Shown in pieces: positions 36,201-46,818 of a stretch of DNA of 64,000 nt (the stretch's first letter is position 1; the number at the start of each line of letters is the position of its first letter). A program made the translations under genes and the position numbers. The stretch comes from Setophaga petechia (Eukaryota; Chordata; Aves; Passeriformes; Parulidae), in assembly GCA_024362935.1 (NCBI GenBank), contig JANCRA010000028.1, positions 8,490,476 to 8,554,475 on the forward strand, given 5' to 3'. The notes below the pieces were generated by a model. The model was not told the DNA's origin. It saw only the letters and a program-made list of their open reading frames with translations, and ran no database searches.

Positions 36201-39200
36201 ACTAGGCAAGGAAGGGAACCAAAATGACTGTTTCACAGGTCACCAATTATCCCATCATCTGGAACGCTGCATGTGCTTAGCATGCATCATTCCAACAGCA
36301 TGGCCAGAGCTGGAAATAAGGGTTCAGCAACAGACAGAAAACAGAAGCAGGATTAAAACACCATTATATGGGCAGACAGAGAGGAATAAGATGTATCCAA
36401 GGAAAAAATAAAGATACACTACACTGTCCACATGATGCTACAAGAGTGGAGGAAGACTTGAACTCTTCAGGGTTTAAGTAGCAGCTTTGCTGGATATGCC
36501 AGACCCCAAAATTTCCTTCACTGTGTGCTCATTTTTACTATCTAGACCTGCCAGTGTGTTCAACATTTCAAGGGCTTGGCCAGCAGTCCCAGGCTCTGGC
36601 AGCAGCACCTCCATGCTCCTAAGAACCAGGTACCATTTCATGAGTGTATCAGTGGGTATTCTGTGAATTTCAGTGCCAATGAACTTATTTACTTGAATCC
36701 ATCAAACCACTCCTGCTACTCCCATACTGGGAAGAGAACCTCATGGAAGCAGGTGTTTATCTACCTTACTTCAACTCCCTTCCTGCCTCCTCCCTGTGCC
36801 CTCGTGCACAGGCAGTCCTGAAGCTCATGGGGAATCAGGGAAGTATCCTCCAAGGCATGAAGCAGAAGTTTTTTGCCTCCAACCTGATGAGCAGGAGGGC
36901 CCAATAAACTGGATAAGCTGCATGTAAACATGTGATCACCTGATGTAATTAATTACTTCTATTTATAGAAAGAACCTGGCCCACAGAGACCATTCCCTGG
37001 ACAACCTGTTAGTTATTACCTTCATTAATGTCCAGCTGACAAAAAATTAAAGGAAGCATTGTTTTTTAAGATACCAAATTTCCACACATAGGTGAAGACA
37101 TACATATATAAAAACAAATATGTATAAATAGTATATAGTACCACCAGAACTGCAGTGAAGGCTTTTGATTATTATTTTTAATTAGTTTGACTGGTTATGA
37201 ACTCTGATATTTGAGATATATTTGCCTAGGGAACCATCCAGCTTTGTATTTATAAGCAGAAACCATGGAAGTTGATAGAAGAATTGTTGACTTTGAAAAA
37301 TGTGGGTCAGACACAGAAATTCAGACATTTTGCACGTCCTGACTCCTGTTTCTTTCCCAGGCATCACTCATGCCTGTGCTGCAGACAATGGTAACAATAG
37401 CCTGAATTCAATGTCCAGGTTCATTATTAAGTGTTCAGGTCTTTATAGCACCATCTTCTTAACAGATTAGAAGTCATCTTCTCAAAGCAGGATGACACAT
37501 AGGGCAGCATCAGGGAAAAGAAAGGAGGCTGAGGAACAACACAGCCCTGGTGAGAATCACTTAATCCAATTCTGTCTTTAAAGAACAATAAATGAAGAGA
37601 CATCTCTGGTGGGAAAAAAAATAATCAAAACACAGGTCTGAGAGGTTTCTGAGAAGTGAACACATTCAGCCCCAGCCATACTGAACGTGTTCAAAGGAGA
37701 CAGGGGTGAAAGGACAGCAGCAGTAAGGTGGAAAAAAAGAAAGCAGCACATCAGAAGAGGATGAAGGGCAGACCCATAAAAGCAAAAGCATGAATTTGTC
37801 TTCACACAGGCACAAGTGAAGTGTAATTCTGACATCTACATGTGGACTAGGCTTTCCCAAGAATGCTGGGGAAGAGAGAAAAAAGGGCAGAGACAGAAAT
37901 ATCCATTAAAAAAAACCAAAACTAACAAAAAATTCTTAGAGCAGGGCATACATTCTTTTCTGCCTTTTCCAGATCACCTTCATATCTTGCTCCTGTTGCT
38001 ATTCTAGACAGAGATCACTGGGAAGTTCACATGATGCCGTGCCCAAAGTCAGAGGCTGTACAGGCAGGTGTTTCACACCAATCACTAGTGCTTGCCAGAA
38101 ATTCAGCATGGGGTTTTCAGCCTGCTAAATTGTATCCTCAGGCCAGTGCTTTCTGCAGGGTTCAAAGTCGGTAATCTCCAGCTCCATCTAGTTTGCTTCC
38201 AGTGATCGTGCAGAGCAGACGTCAGCAGAAATGGGTTAGAGTTGGGTTCAGGCACTCGATTCCCCCCAGCTGGCTGAGATGCTCTTTGCCTTTTGTGCTC
38301 AAGATCTGATACACCAACAGGAAGAATGATTTATACAACATTTTTTTTCTTTTCCCCCCTTCATTTTTGGCTACAGGGAGCATTTACTCCATACCCTAAA
38401 AAGGTATGTGATTGCATTACAACTGGTATCTGTCAACCCTTTTATTAAAGGGAAGCTACAACACTATTTTTACTCAGCTTACAGAGTTACTGGATACTGC
38501 AGTGTTCCTTCGAGGAAGCTGGGCAGACATCTAGTGAGCAGTGGAGCTGGAGACAGCACAAATCGATTGCTATAAGAAGGAAAAGCCAGCTCTGACAATC
38601 TGTGTCACAAAAATCACAAGTCTAGCCAGTAACCTGACGTGGCAAGATGCTTTTTGCTTACACTCACTTCTTTCATACCCCTGTAACAAAGCCATGTTAT
38701 ATCCCCAGATACATTTGCATTTTCACAAGTCCAAGAGAACTTCCTGACTGGTTTAAAAAAACAAAACGGGTACATCCTTCTCACATGATTTATATTCCAA
38801 CAGACAGCACTTCCTAAATATTCAGACTGTCACACTTGCTTTCAGGGAGATACACCTCCTTCCTACTCTGGAAGTAACTGCTCCCTTTCTCCACAGCAGA
38901 TTCCTGCTATTTGCTACTGATTCAAGGTTTAAGAAAGGCTGCAGAGCACAGGAAAAACTCAAGAACCTGACACGTACCACTGAGTCAGTCTAGCAACAAA
39001 AGCAGTTTAACATCCACGGGTGTGGGTCAATAAACGGAAGAATTTATGTTAGTGTTGAAAAACTGTTTCAGTATCGATGTTACAACTGAAATTTCAAATT
39101 GACTCTGTCTAACAAAGAGAAACACAGGAGCCCTGCTCCCCTGCAGGTGTTCCTCACACCACCACAACAGCACCTACAATCTAAAAAGGCCCTTTTTTGG

Positions 39201-42200
39201 AGGGAGGGGGTGGGAATTCCTGGTTGGTCCTGATTCTTACTAAAAATACCCAGTTCTGTCACTGACAACTGCACAGAGGCACTGCCCAGCCGGGGTGTCC
39301 TTCACACCCGTGGTAAGAGCAGTACAGCCGGATGTCAGACATGCCAATTACCACCGCTTCCCTTTTACCCCCCCACCTAAACAACACCGTGAAATGGAGA
39401 GACACCGAGGAAAGAATTACGAGCTTTATAAGGTCTTGTGCAATAAACACAGTAGTCCCCCATTCCCAACTATCAGATCTGCTGGCGGCAGTACAATCTT
39501 AACAACACCGAGCTTGTATGTGATAAAAAGACATAGAGCTAAAGGAAGGTGAATATATTTACAAGATAGTGCCAAGATCTCCATAACAAACAGTCATTAG
39601 CAGATTAGTATTATGAATCTAATCCAATTAAGAATTTCCTTTGCAAATGCCTGGAGGAGCTGGAATTCCTCTGGGAAGACCTTTCCATGTTGTGAAAGGC
39701 TCCCATGAGTCATGCCTGCAGGCTGACATACCAGGAAAGACCAGCTCTGGAGCAGCAGGAACAAAGCACTGAACCCCACCTCGAAGCAAACCGCTGCAGC
39801 CTCCTGCTCCTGAGGAGAAAACTCAAAAATGGACCTCACAGAGGCACAAAAAAAAAAGGATTTCTCAGTTCCACAAGTCGCAGTCAACATAAAACTGGCA
39901 CTTTCCTAAGCCCAGGTACAAAAACACAGAGAATTCTCCTTGTCCACTGTCTCCCACTGTGCCATTTTAAACAGCCTTGGAACAATGCACGTGTTTGATG
40001 TAACAGCAGTCCATGTAGCAGCCATGCCTTGAAGGCAAAGCCTAAATTAAGTAGGTAAACATCCCTCTCTCAGCTTTGAATCCTTTAGAAACCCAAAGCC
40101 ATGCTCCTACCACTGCACACTCATGTTGGAATCTGCAGCAGAGACCCACGGCTCAATCCCAATCCCCAATTCTTGCCCACCTGCAAAATCTGCTCACACA
40201 CAGTTTAACACGAGCAATATCCACACACCCAGGTGGGTGGTTTGCCGGTCACCCAATCACAAGTTCCTCAAATTCTTACTGTGAATGATTTGCTGAAGCC
40301 CTCAGCTGAAGTCCATAGATTTAGGGTGCCCTTATCTGCCTTTGCACGGAGAGATTTAGGACAAAATAAGGAGAGTGAAAAATCTCATTGGTACAACTTT
40401 GCTGAGCAGAGCTGCCAACACTGATCATGTTACCACATCTGCAGGCGCACACGCAGTGAACCCTCCGCTGCCAGAAACCCAACCAGGGCAATCACTTCCT
40501 CCTGCCTCAGGATCCAGCCTGGGCAGGCCCCAAGGCTCCCAAAATATCAGAGCCAGAGATACATAAAAACAAAAGTTGGGCTTTTTTAAAAGCACATACT
40601 TACACCAATATTGTTTTAACAAAGTATCGGTTAAGATGGATACACTTAAACGTTGGGAACGGAACAGCTTACTCTGACCTTCAATATGCAATTACATAAA
40701 CATTAAAGTAGGGGTTTGCCAGTCATTTACTGTTAAAAAAACCCAAACAAACAGAAAGCCTCTTACTAAAAACTTCCTTCACTTAAAACTACAAGTTTTT
40801 TTGAAGCTGTGACGTAATTCAATGCACTGAAACCCTGTTCCTAGCCACTATTAGGTAGGAAGTTTGCCTCTCCAGCACCTTCCTGGACATCCCCTACTCC
40901 TTGCAGCAGGAGATGCCTCAGATCATTCTAAGATTCACCTGAAACACCCAGGCAGCCCAAAATTACCATTAAGGGAAGGATTAACTGAGACAATAGACTG
41001 GCCATTGTTTTTCTCCCCTCACAGACTGCATATTCATGTAAAAACCCAAAGCTAGAGCAAATGCCAAAGATAAAGCAGAGCATTTTAAACAGAATAACGT
41101 GGGGAAAGAGTTATGGATGTCCTACCAGCCAAACACAACTTTTTTCCATTCTTTGTTCGAAGCACTAAAACAATGTGACTCATAGAAAATACCAAAAATC
41201 TAGTTTAGCTTCCTCTGCTGCACTTTGCAGCTCTGTCACTCCTGTTCTTCGACACCAGCACTTGGCTGAAGACTGCCAAATCGGGGGGGAAATGAGCCAA
41301 ACACTGCAAATATAAACACAAGGAGGTGTTGCAAAAAGTTTGATGGAGGTAGCAGGCCCCAGTACGGACAGGACACACTTCTCCCAGCACAGCAGTGAGG
41401 AAACCCAGCTACAAGGAACCTTTTTGCTGAGCAGGGCACAGAACTGGCACTGTCGTTTACATAACTGGTCAGCTTTAAGGGACTGAGGTCACTCTGCCAT
41501 GCCAGCAGAGCTGCACAGCCAGCGGCATGAGATTTTACAAGAGGGACTTGAACCGCAGCATTCAGCGAGGTTTGTGCTTTTGGGCTCCTCCAACCAGAAA
41601 CTTGGGCAGGGAGACTTTAAAAAAAAAACAAAAAGAGAGAGAAAAAAAACAAACACAAAACTGTTCTGTGTTGGTTCTCCCTCCTGTTGTCACTCCCCTC
41701 CCCCAGCTTGTTAACTAAACTTTTCCTCTCCCGGGGATCTTTCTAATCCTTCGTAATGAATTTGCAACATCAGTCACTTTGCAAACCCGCTTCAATGTGA
41801 ATCAAGTTTACTACAAGCTCAAGAAAACACAGGGAATTCTAACAATCACATTGCCAGGAGGAGGATATAAATGGGAAAGAATAGAAGTAGCACTGGAAAA
41901 TTGGTTTTCAATCATGTAAAGAAGGAGTGTGCACCATCCCTGGGGGCCTGGGCTAAGGCAGAACATCAGGATGGAAATGCGCTCTGCACTGTTACCCAAA
42001 GCAGCAGATTGTGGGCACACAGAACCAGACACCAACTTCAGAGCTAAAAATCCCACGTCCTGCTTTCAAGAATTACTAGGGACCCAAAAAATCTCTCTCT
42101 GTAAATTCAAACCTGAAGAGAGTCACCTGACCGTGATGTTAATCCAAGTATGTTGAAACTAAGTATCTGGCAGGGATCGCACACTTTCCTGTATCCCTCC

Positions 42201-45200
42201 CACCAGGCCAGTTTATCTGCAGCCAGGCTGGAATCCTCTGGCCTCTCAGAGCACCCATAGCAGCTTTACACTGAACTAGTGACTCCAAAATGGAGTTGTG
42301 GGAAAAGCTGACACCTCAACAGATGAATTGGGAAGTCACTTCCACCCACGTTAATTCAGGAGAGCAGTTGTGCCACAGCGTACCAACAAAACTTGTTATT
42401 TACCACCTCAGATGTGTAACACTATCAGACTCTGAAAGTTTTGGGAGTTTTGGCCAAGTGCCTTCTGTTTTCCACAAAGGACAACGGGTTTAAGTGCTAA
42501 ACTGAAGTTAAGGCAAACTGCTGAAGCCTGAGGGTCACACACCTAGCAAAGCCAACTTCCTCACCACAGCCTTAAACAACTTGATACAAAACAAACTTCT
42601 CTACACAGGAAGGAGCAACACGAGTTTCTGGGAAGATGAGCTGGGTTTGTCTCCAGCTGACTGCATGACTTGTGCCAATCATACCCCTGAAAATCCTTTT
42701 CTAATATAGCCCCTCCCATACAGCTGTATGGGAGCTGATTACAGCTGTAATCAACTGATCACAAACCCTAGACCATTAAAAGCTACTTTTTTTGTTATGC
42801 TACATTGATAATAAATTCAATCTGGTACTAAAGCTCACAATAAATATTCAGAGAACAGGTAAGCTGTCAACACAAATCAGAGTGCTCCAGCAGTGCTATT
42901 CAAGTGAATCAAACCAAGTCCTGCATTACAGCTACTATTCTTTAAATTAAAAAAAAGAAGGCAGAAAGGAAGTTGCAAGTGCTGCCTTTATGCCTAAGTT
43001 TATATCCAGAACGGAAGTTTACTTCCAGCAAAATGTAGGAGGTAATGGGACGACACACGAAAACAAAACCTGAGCATCCCTTTGAGACAACCTAGGTCAC
43101 CTGAAGGCCATAGCCAAAGGTCCAACAAAGGTCCTGGAGGAAGGAGGCAGAACCAGGCCCAAACTGGAAGCCTTCAGACAAAGCCTTTCCACACTGTGCC
43201 ACGTCCCACAGCAGGGTCTGGGCTGCTGTCAAAGGGATCGCTTGAGAAACCCCAGAAGAGGCAACAAATGGGGTGGAAGAGAGTATTTAGAATTGCTCTT
43301 TCATTTCTGTTCTGAAGAGTGACTAGTTAGCCAAAGATAAACATTTCTTTTCTATAGTATTTTATAGAAATTCTTATACAATTATAATGCAACTAACTCA
43401 GGCACAGTGAAAGCTTTTCAGGTATCTGACTTATCGGGTTGTTTCCCACTCACTAACTACAAAAACATCACCAAATTAAGCCATGAAATTTAGGCATGCA
43501 CAAAGTGGTCTCATTTATGGTCAGACTTGACTAGGATTCAGAGTTAACTCTGCAGCCTTAGGCACAGCTCTTCCATTCCAAAATGTGAAGTTCTAGCCAT
43601 CGCTCCAGCCTCGCTAGGAGAACGCTCAGGATGCACCCGAAAGCAACTACGCCCGGCAGAAGGAAAAAACCACCCTTAAATTAAAGCTCATCAAGGACAC
43701 TGGATGAAAAATAATGATAATTACTATCCTGCTAGTAAATATTAGAGGATCTGCACTACCACCACCAGTAGCACTTCCTCAGGGTAGGAGGGATGATGTC
43801 ATGGCTGCATGCTACAGCATTGTCGGGTTTGCCTGGCTACACGCTGCTAACGGGACACTCCCTACACAACTGTGACCGCACACCCAGCTCCCCTGCTATC
43901 AGCAGCCAGTTTAATAAGTGTTCTGAGACCCTCAATTAGCATAGAAATGCAGAATAGCCAGCGAGCAAATGAAAATCAGAAAAAAGCAAAGAAAAAAAAA
44001 AAAAAACAAACAACAGAGGAAGGAAAAAAAAAGCGCAGAGGAGACAGCTGTAACAGGGTGGCAAACAAAGCTCCAAAGCATGAAAGAGAGAAAGGAATGT
44101 GGTTAAAAAATCTCCCCTAAGGAAGAATACTCTATACTCCCAAGCTCCAGCTGTTTGACTTGCCCTGCTCCCTCCTCCACTCCATTATCCACTCTGGCTG
44201 TGCTAATTTAACACAAACCGCCCGCCTGTGTCAACTGTTGGAAGGGGGGATTTCAGGATGCATCCAAGCTCCGGGTGCAGAAAAAGGAAAAACTTTGGGG
44301 CGGAAAGTTGAGGAGGTGCTTTTGGCGTGGTGTCGCTTTGTGCTGGGAGAGCTTGGGAAGCTGAGAGGGAAGGCAGCAAGAGCCCATCCTGCTGCAGCCT
44401 CCAGCACCTCAAGCTCTGCCACCGCTTCCACACGCACCTCGATTCCCAGCCGGCAGCCAGATCTGCATGCAGAAAGCTCTGCCTTCATCAGCAAAGCCAC
44501 ACAACTCCCAGCAAAGAGCACCCGGCAGCCCCCCAGCTCACGGCAGACACCCCCACGGATGAGACAAGCAGGTCGGAAGAGCAAGGAGGAAGGGAAAAAA
44601 GGAGGGAAAGGAATAAACCCGGCCAACGTTAAAGTCTGGAGGCCTGGATTTCCACGGGGAAGGTATTTTCACGTTTGAGATACTGCGGGGAGTGTTGCGA
44701 GGGTTTGGAAGTCATATATGCAGCCAAAATGGCGCTGAGAATAAAAATATAATTTAAAGGAAGGTCGCCATATTGTAAACAGTGAGGCAGGGAGACACAG
44801 AGACAGCAACCTCCATTATTCCCAGCAGCTGCAGCAGCACGGAAGCGCTGGGAACGTCAGGCCTGGTGCGGAGACGCCACCAGGGCTTCCCCCTCTCCAG
44901 CCAGGACCCTCCGGAGGGCTCCCCGCAAGCCAGGCACCCTTGCAGAGGGGTGAGGTGGGGAAGTTTCCCGCTGGGGAAGGCGAAAGGCCAGGCAGGGGCA
45001 GCACCAAGGCAGCCAGGCCGCGTAGCCAGCGGCCTCGCTCCTCCTCCAGGCCTCTCGCCCGCTGCTCAGCACAAAAAGAAAGGAGGAGGGTGGACCCCCA
45101 ACCCTCCAGAAAGCAGCCAGGGGAGGGTTCACCTCGGACGCCGTGGATTAGTCTAAGGAGGGATGGACCCAAGTAGGGTTTGCACCTCCTTTTTGTTCCT

Positions 45201-45879
45201 GTCGGCTCCAGCCGGCCCCGCGTCCCCCCCCTCCCCGGGACCTAACGGGAAGCGGGAGCGGCCGGAGGGAAGGTGCTCTGGGCAGATCCGGAGGGAGAGA
45301 GCGCCAAGCCTTACCAGCACTGGAGGTGGAAAGCGGCGGGGCAGTGATCGCAGCACAGCAGATCCCCTCCTTCCTTGCAGCTATCGCAGCTATCGTGGTT
45401 AGTGGCCCTGCCACTTCGCCTGGGCTCCTTCTCGGGCCTCCTGCTCTTCTTCTCCCCATCTTCGCTCTTGGGGGGAGCCAGGAGGGCCTGGATTTGCTGC
45501 ACATGTACACACAGACAGAGCGGGCTCTGAGGGGCTGCACGGACCCTGACCCAGCGCCCTTCTCCCCGTGCCCGCCGGGGGGACAGCGGCCCCGGGCCCT
45601 CCGGGAGGGGTCGGGGGGGGTGCAGAGCCCCGGACGAGCCCGCCCCGCCCGCCCCATGTCCGGCAGGGCCTCTCCGGGGGCCGGGCGAGCTGCCTCCGTC
45701 CCTCCGCACTTCCTTGTAAGGCCACGGGGCTCCGGGCTGGGGGGGTTCCCTCGCCATCTTGCAGCCCCACTGCCCCCCCGGTCCGGCCCCCCCCGCCGCG
45801 TCCCGGGCCTCACCTCCATCAGCCCCCCGGAGGTGTCCAGGTCGTAGACGATCGTCTTGGTCTCCATCTTCTCCCACAT
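15204..45879 (-). CDS. PHF12: PHF12 (PF1), PHD-finger corepressor subunit
   Basis: PHF12 is a nuclear adaptor of the SIN3-HDAC / MRG15 (Rpd3S-like) corepressor complex that helps restrain transcription inside active genes. Fifteen coding exons join in phase to 3,030 nt, 1,009 residues (human about 1,004): 45814-45879, 45315-45496, 31177-31249, 29240-29627, 28578-28698, 27478-27610, 26615-26779, 25857-26018, 23959-24775, 21837-21959, 20739-20882, 18748-18846, 18112-18194, 16140-16278, 15204-15538. Order of domains: PHD1 (about 56-104), acidic linker, SIN3-interaction/MRG-binding segment (about 205-228), PHD2 (271-319), Ser/Pro-rich middle (431-702) and FHA domain (about 817-875). The start MWEKMETK matches the mammalian N-terminus I remember. 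All zinc ligands are present. Intron 2 is 14 kb; the other introns are 0.3-2 kb. No defect was seen. Confidence 0.97.
15539..16139 (-). other. PHF12 intron 14
   Basis: 601 bp between exons 15 and 14. No repeat, motif or RNA gene was recognised. Confidence 0.7.
16310..16625 (-). mobile_element. CR1-type LINE fragment in PHF12 intron 13
   Basis: The plus strand reads as the antisense of a CR1 3' end: ATTCATAGAATGGTTTGGGT, TGGAAGGGACCTTAAAGACC, CAACCTGTGCCAGGGCCTCA and TTTCTTCCTAATATCCAATC occur in consensus order. The element therefore lies in the same orientation as PHF12. It is truncated and non-coding. Confidence 0.9.
16626..18111 (-). other. Remainder of PHF12 intron 13
   Basis: Unique sequence. 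A short A-rich microsatellite (AATAATAATAA) lies near 18063-18085. Nothing else is recognised. Confidence 0.65.
18847..20738 (-). other. PHF12 intron 11
   Basis: 1.9 kb of unique, moderately AT-rich sequence without recognisable exon, repeat or RNA gene. Confidence 0.65.
21960..23958 (-). other. PHF12 intron 9
   Basis: About 2.0 kb. An in-frame TGA occurs nine bases inside the intron. Canonical AATAAA hexamers on the gene strand at 23237-23232 and 22927-22922 lie about 0.7 and 1.0 kb downstream of exon 9, so an intronic polyadenylation isoform is possible. No repeat was recognised. Confidence 0.6.
23959..24775 (-). other. PHF12: PHF12 exon 9: long Ser/Thr/Pro-rich exon
   Basis: At 817 nt this is the largest coding exon, residues 431-702. 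It starts [20 protein letters not shown] and is otherwise low-complexity, Ser/Thr/Pro/Gln-rich and probably disordered, with phospho-motif-like SP/TP sites. Reading on through the donor gives three codons and a TGA stop, a possible short isoform lacking the FHA domain. Confidence 0.92.
24776..25856 (-). other. PHF12 intron 8
   Basis: 1,081 bp between the phase-0 exons 9 and 8. Nothing recognisable beyond unique sequence. Confidence 0.65.
25857..26779 (-). other. PHF12: PHF12 exons 7-8
   Basis: Exons 26615-26779 (residues 322-376) and 25857-26018 (377-430), both phase 0 and multiples of three (165 and 162 nt), so either could be skipped without a frame change. They encode a conserved segment with [20 protein letters not shown] and a proline-rich [19 protein letters not shown] part. 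No named domain is recognised. Confidence 0.9.
27478..28698 (-). other. PHF12: PHF12 exons 5-6: second PHD finger
   Basis: Exons 28578-28698 and 27478-27610 encode residues 238-321. A basic KRRRKEE stretch (240-246) is a plausible nuclear localisation signal. The second PHD finger follows: Cys272/Cys275, Cys287/Cys290, His295/Cys298 and Cys313/His316, the last pair ending as CPNH, as in the mammalian protein. The intron between the exons falls inside the first zinc-ligand knuckle (codon Arg277). Confidence 0.93.
29240..29627 (-). other. PHF12: PHF12 exon 4: SIN3- and MRG15-binding segment
   Basis: Residues 108-236. It runs through basic and Ser/Thr-rich sequence ([11 protein letters not shown]) and an acidic patch ([12 protein letters not shown], 180-191). 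It ends in a helix-like segment, [17 protein letters not shown] (207-223), known in mammals to bind SIN3 PAH2 and MRG15. The FxLP motif (FQLP, 223-226) is the established contact with the MRG domain and is intact, so the corepressor bridge should be functional. Confidence 0.9.
42713..42753. promoter_or_regulatory. Two adjacent perfect palindromes centred on CAGCTG E-boxes
   Basis: A 22-bp perfect palindrome (42713-42734; arms CTCCCATA around CAGCTG) is followed after one base by an 18-bp perfect palindrome (42736-42753; arms TGATTA around CAGCTG). The centres are 21 bp apart. CAGCTG is a bHLH E-box, and TGATTA/TAATCA resemble homeodomain half-sites. Location: PHF12 intron 2. Function is unknown. 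Confidence 0.75.
43983..44032. repeat. A-rich low-complexity tract
   Basis: Interrupted poly(A), including a 15-base A run, within PHF12 intron 2. It could be a retro-insertion tail, but no inserted gene sequence or target duplication is visible. Confidence 0.6.
44726..44774. promoter_or_regulatory. Inverted pair of YY1-core motifs
   Basis: AAAATGGCG at 44726-44734 on the plus strand and AATATGGCG on the minus strand (44774-44766) both fit AANATGGCG. They lie about 0.55 kb inside intron 2 from PHF12 exon 2. A third copy, AAGATGGCG, lies on the gene strand at 45760-45752 in intron 1. Confidence 0.5.
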
Positions 45880-46610
45880 TCATCCAGCCCAGGAGCGGCC
45901 CCGAGAGCCCCCCCCGGCGAGAGGGAGCGAGGCGGGGACGTGCGGCGGCCCCTCAGCGGCGGCTCCGCGTCGAGGCGGCGGGGGGGGGCGCGGCGCGGCG
46001 GGGGCGGGCGGGCGGCGGGGCCTATCCCACGGGCCGCTGCGGCTTGCGCGTCGTCCTCCTCCTCCTCCAGCCGTGCCCGGGGGCGGCCGCGGGGGGCCCG
46101 ACGCCCGCTGCCATTGCCGCGCAGGGGGTGGGTGGGTGAGGGAGGGAGGGGGCGGCGGCCCCGCGCCCGCCGCGGCCGCTCACGCACCGCGCACGCCCCG
46201 CGCACAGGCGGCGCCGACGCTCCGGGCCCCGCGCGCACGCGCACTCCGCGCCCCCGCCCCGCCCGCCCCGCGCGCATGCGCGTCCCGCGCCGCCTCTCGC
46301 GCGCGGACCTGGCGCGGCGGCGGCGGCGGCGGCGGGGGGGGGCGGCGGGACGCACGCGGAGCCACTGCGCGTGCGCGGAGCACCTCCCCTCTCGACTCCG
46401 CCCCGCCCCGCCCCTTCTCCGCCCTCTTCTCGCGCAGGCGCGTGGCCGCCGTCACGTTCCAGCGAGCGGGCGGGGCGGCGGGGACGTCAGTGACGTAACG
46501 GCGCGGGGCGGGGCGGCGGGACTCACGCTCGTCGGCAGGGGGCGCGCGGCGCGCGGCGCGCCGGGGTGGCGGGGGGCGCGGTCTCTGATTGTGACGTCAC
46601 CCCGGCAGAG
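45880..46610 (-). promoter_or_regulatory. PHF12: PHF12 CpG-island promoter / 5' UTR
   Basis: Extremely GC- and CpG-rich sequence upstream of the PHF12 start codon, without a TATA box. Visible elements: an NRF1 palindrome GCGCATGCGC at 46272-46281; many GGGCGG/CCGCCC Sp1 boxes; a CGG trinucleotide tract at about 46313-46334; a CRE half-site-rich stretch (GACGTCAGTGACGTAA) near 46483-46498; and a full palindromic CRE TGACGTCA at 46592-46599. This is a classic broad housekeeping promoter with CREB/ATF input. The exact start site is not readable. Confidence 0.75.
46313..46334. repeat. (CGG)n trinucleotide tract
   Basis: About seven CGG units run into a poly(G) stretch in the PHF12 promoter island, roughly 435 bp upstream of the start codon. 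It is short but of the class prone to length variation. Confidence 0.65.
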
Positions 46611-46812
46611 GCCACGCCTCTTAAAGTGGCAGTGCCTCCACCCCCCCCGGGAAAACACGGGAGGGGCAGGCGGGAGTCGGGATGTCACCCGGGTGGCGGT
46701 GAGGTGGGCTCAGGCCCCACGCTCGGGGGCTGTGTGTGTGTGGGTCTATCCCCGTTCCAAGCTGCCCGGCCCCGGTGAGGAAGACGCCATCGCTTCTTCT
46801 AAAACACCAGTT

Positions 46813-46818
46813 TTTATT
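46813..46818 (-). terminator. SEZ6: SEZ6 poly(A) signal
   Basis: AATAAA on the gene strand in an AT-rich pocket, about 0.9 kb past the SEZ6 stop codon. It is the only canonical hexamer seen in that GC-rich stretch. Cleavage would be near 46790-46800, only about 200 bp from the CRE that marks the outer PHF12 promoter. Confidence 0.8.

Larger units (their letters stand above)
31250..45314 (-). other. PHF12 intron 2 (14 kb)
   Basis: The largest intron, mostly unique AT-rich sequence. Notable contents: paired E-box palindromes at 42713-42753; A-rich low-complexity tracts near 41618-41660 and 43983-44032; and an inverted pair of YY1-core motifs at 44726-44774 in a more GC-rich segment close to exon 2. 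Short open frames occur on both strands, but none shows conserved protein features. I see no transposon, tRNA or microRNA hairpin I could defend. Confidence 0.6.
31177..45879 (-). other. PHF12: PHF12 exons 1-3: N-terminus and first PHD finger
   Basis: Exons 45814-45879 (residues 1-22), 45315-45496 (23-82 plus two bases of codon 83) and 31177-31249 (to residue 107). The first PHD finger is complete: Cys59/Cys62, Cys71/Cys74, His79/Cys82 and Cys99/Cys102 form the C4-H-C3 ligand set, in the order CDSC..CCDHC..FHLQC..WMCHRC. The finger is interrupted by the 14-kb intron 2. A basic [10 protein letters not shown] run precedes it. This is the chromatin-reader half of the protein; the histone mark it prefers cannot be read here. 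Confidence 0.95.

Noticed and set aside
43983..44032. Long A-run as a possible processed pseudogene tail
   Set aside because: No coding-derived sequence or target-site duplication is visible upstream of it. Simple low-complexity sequence explains it.
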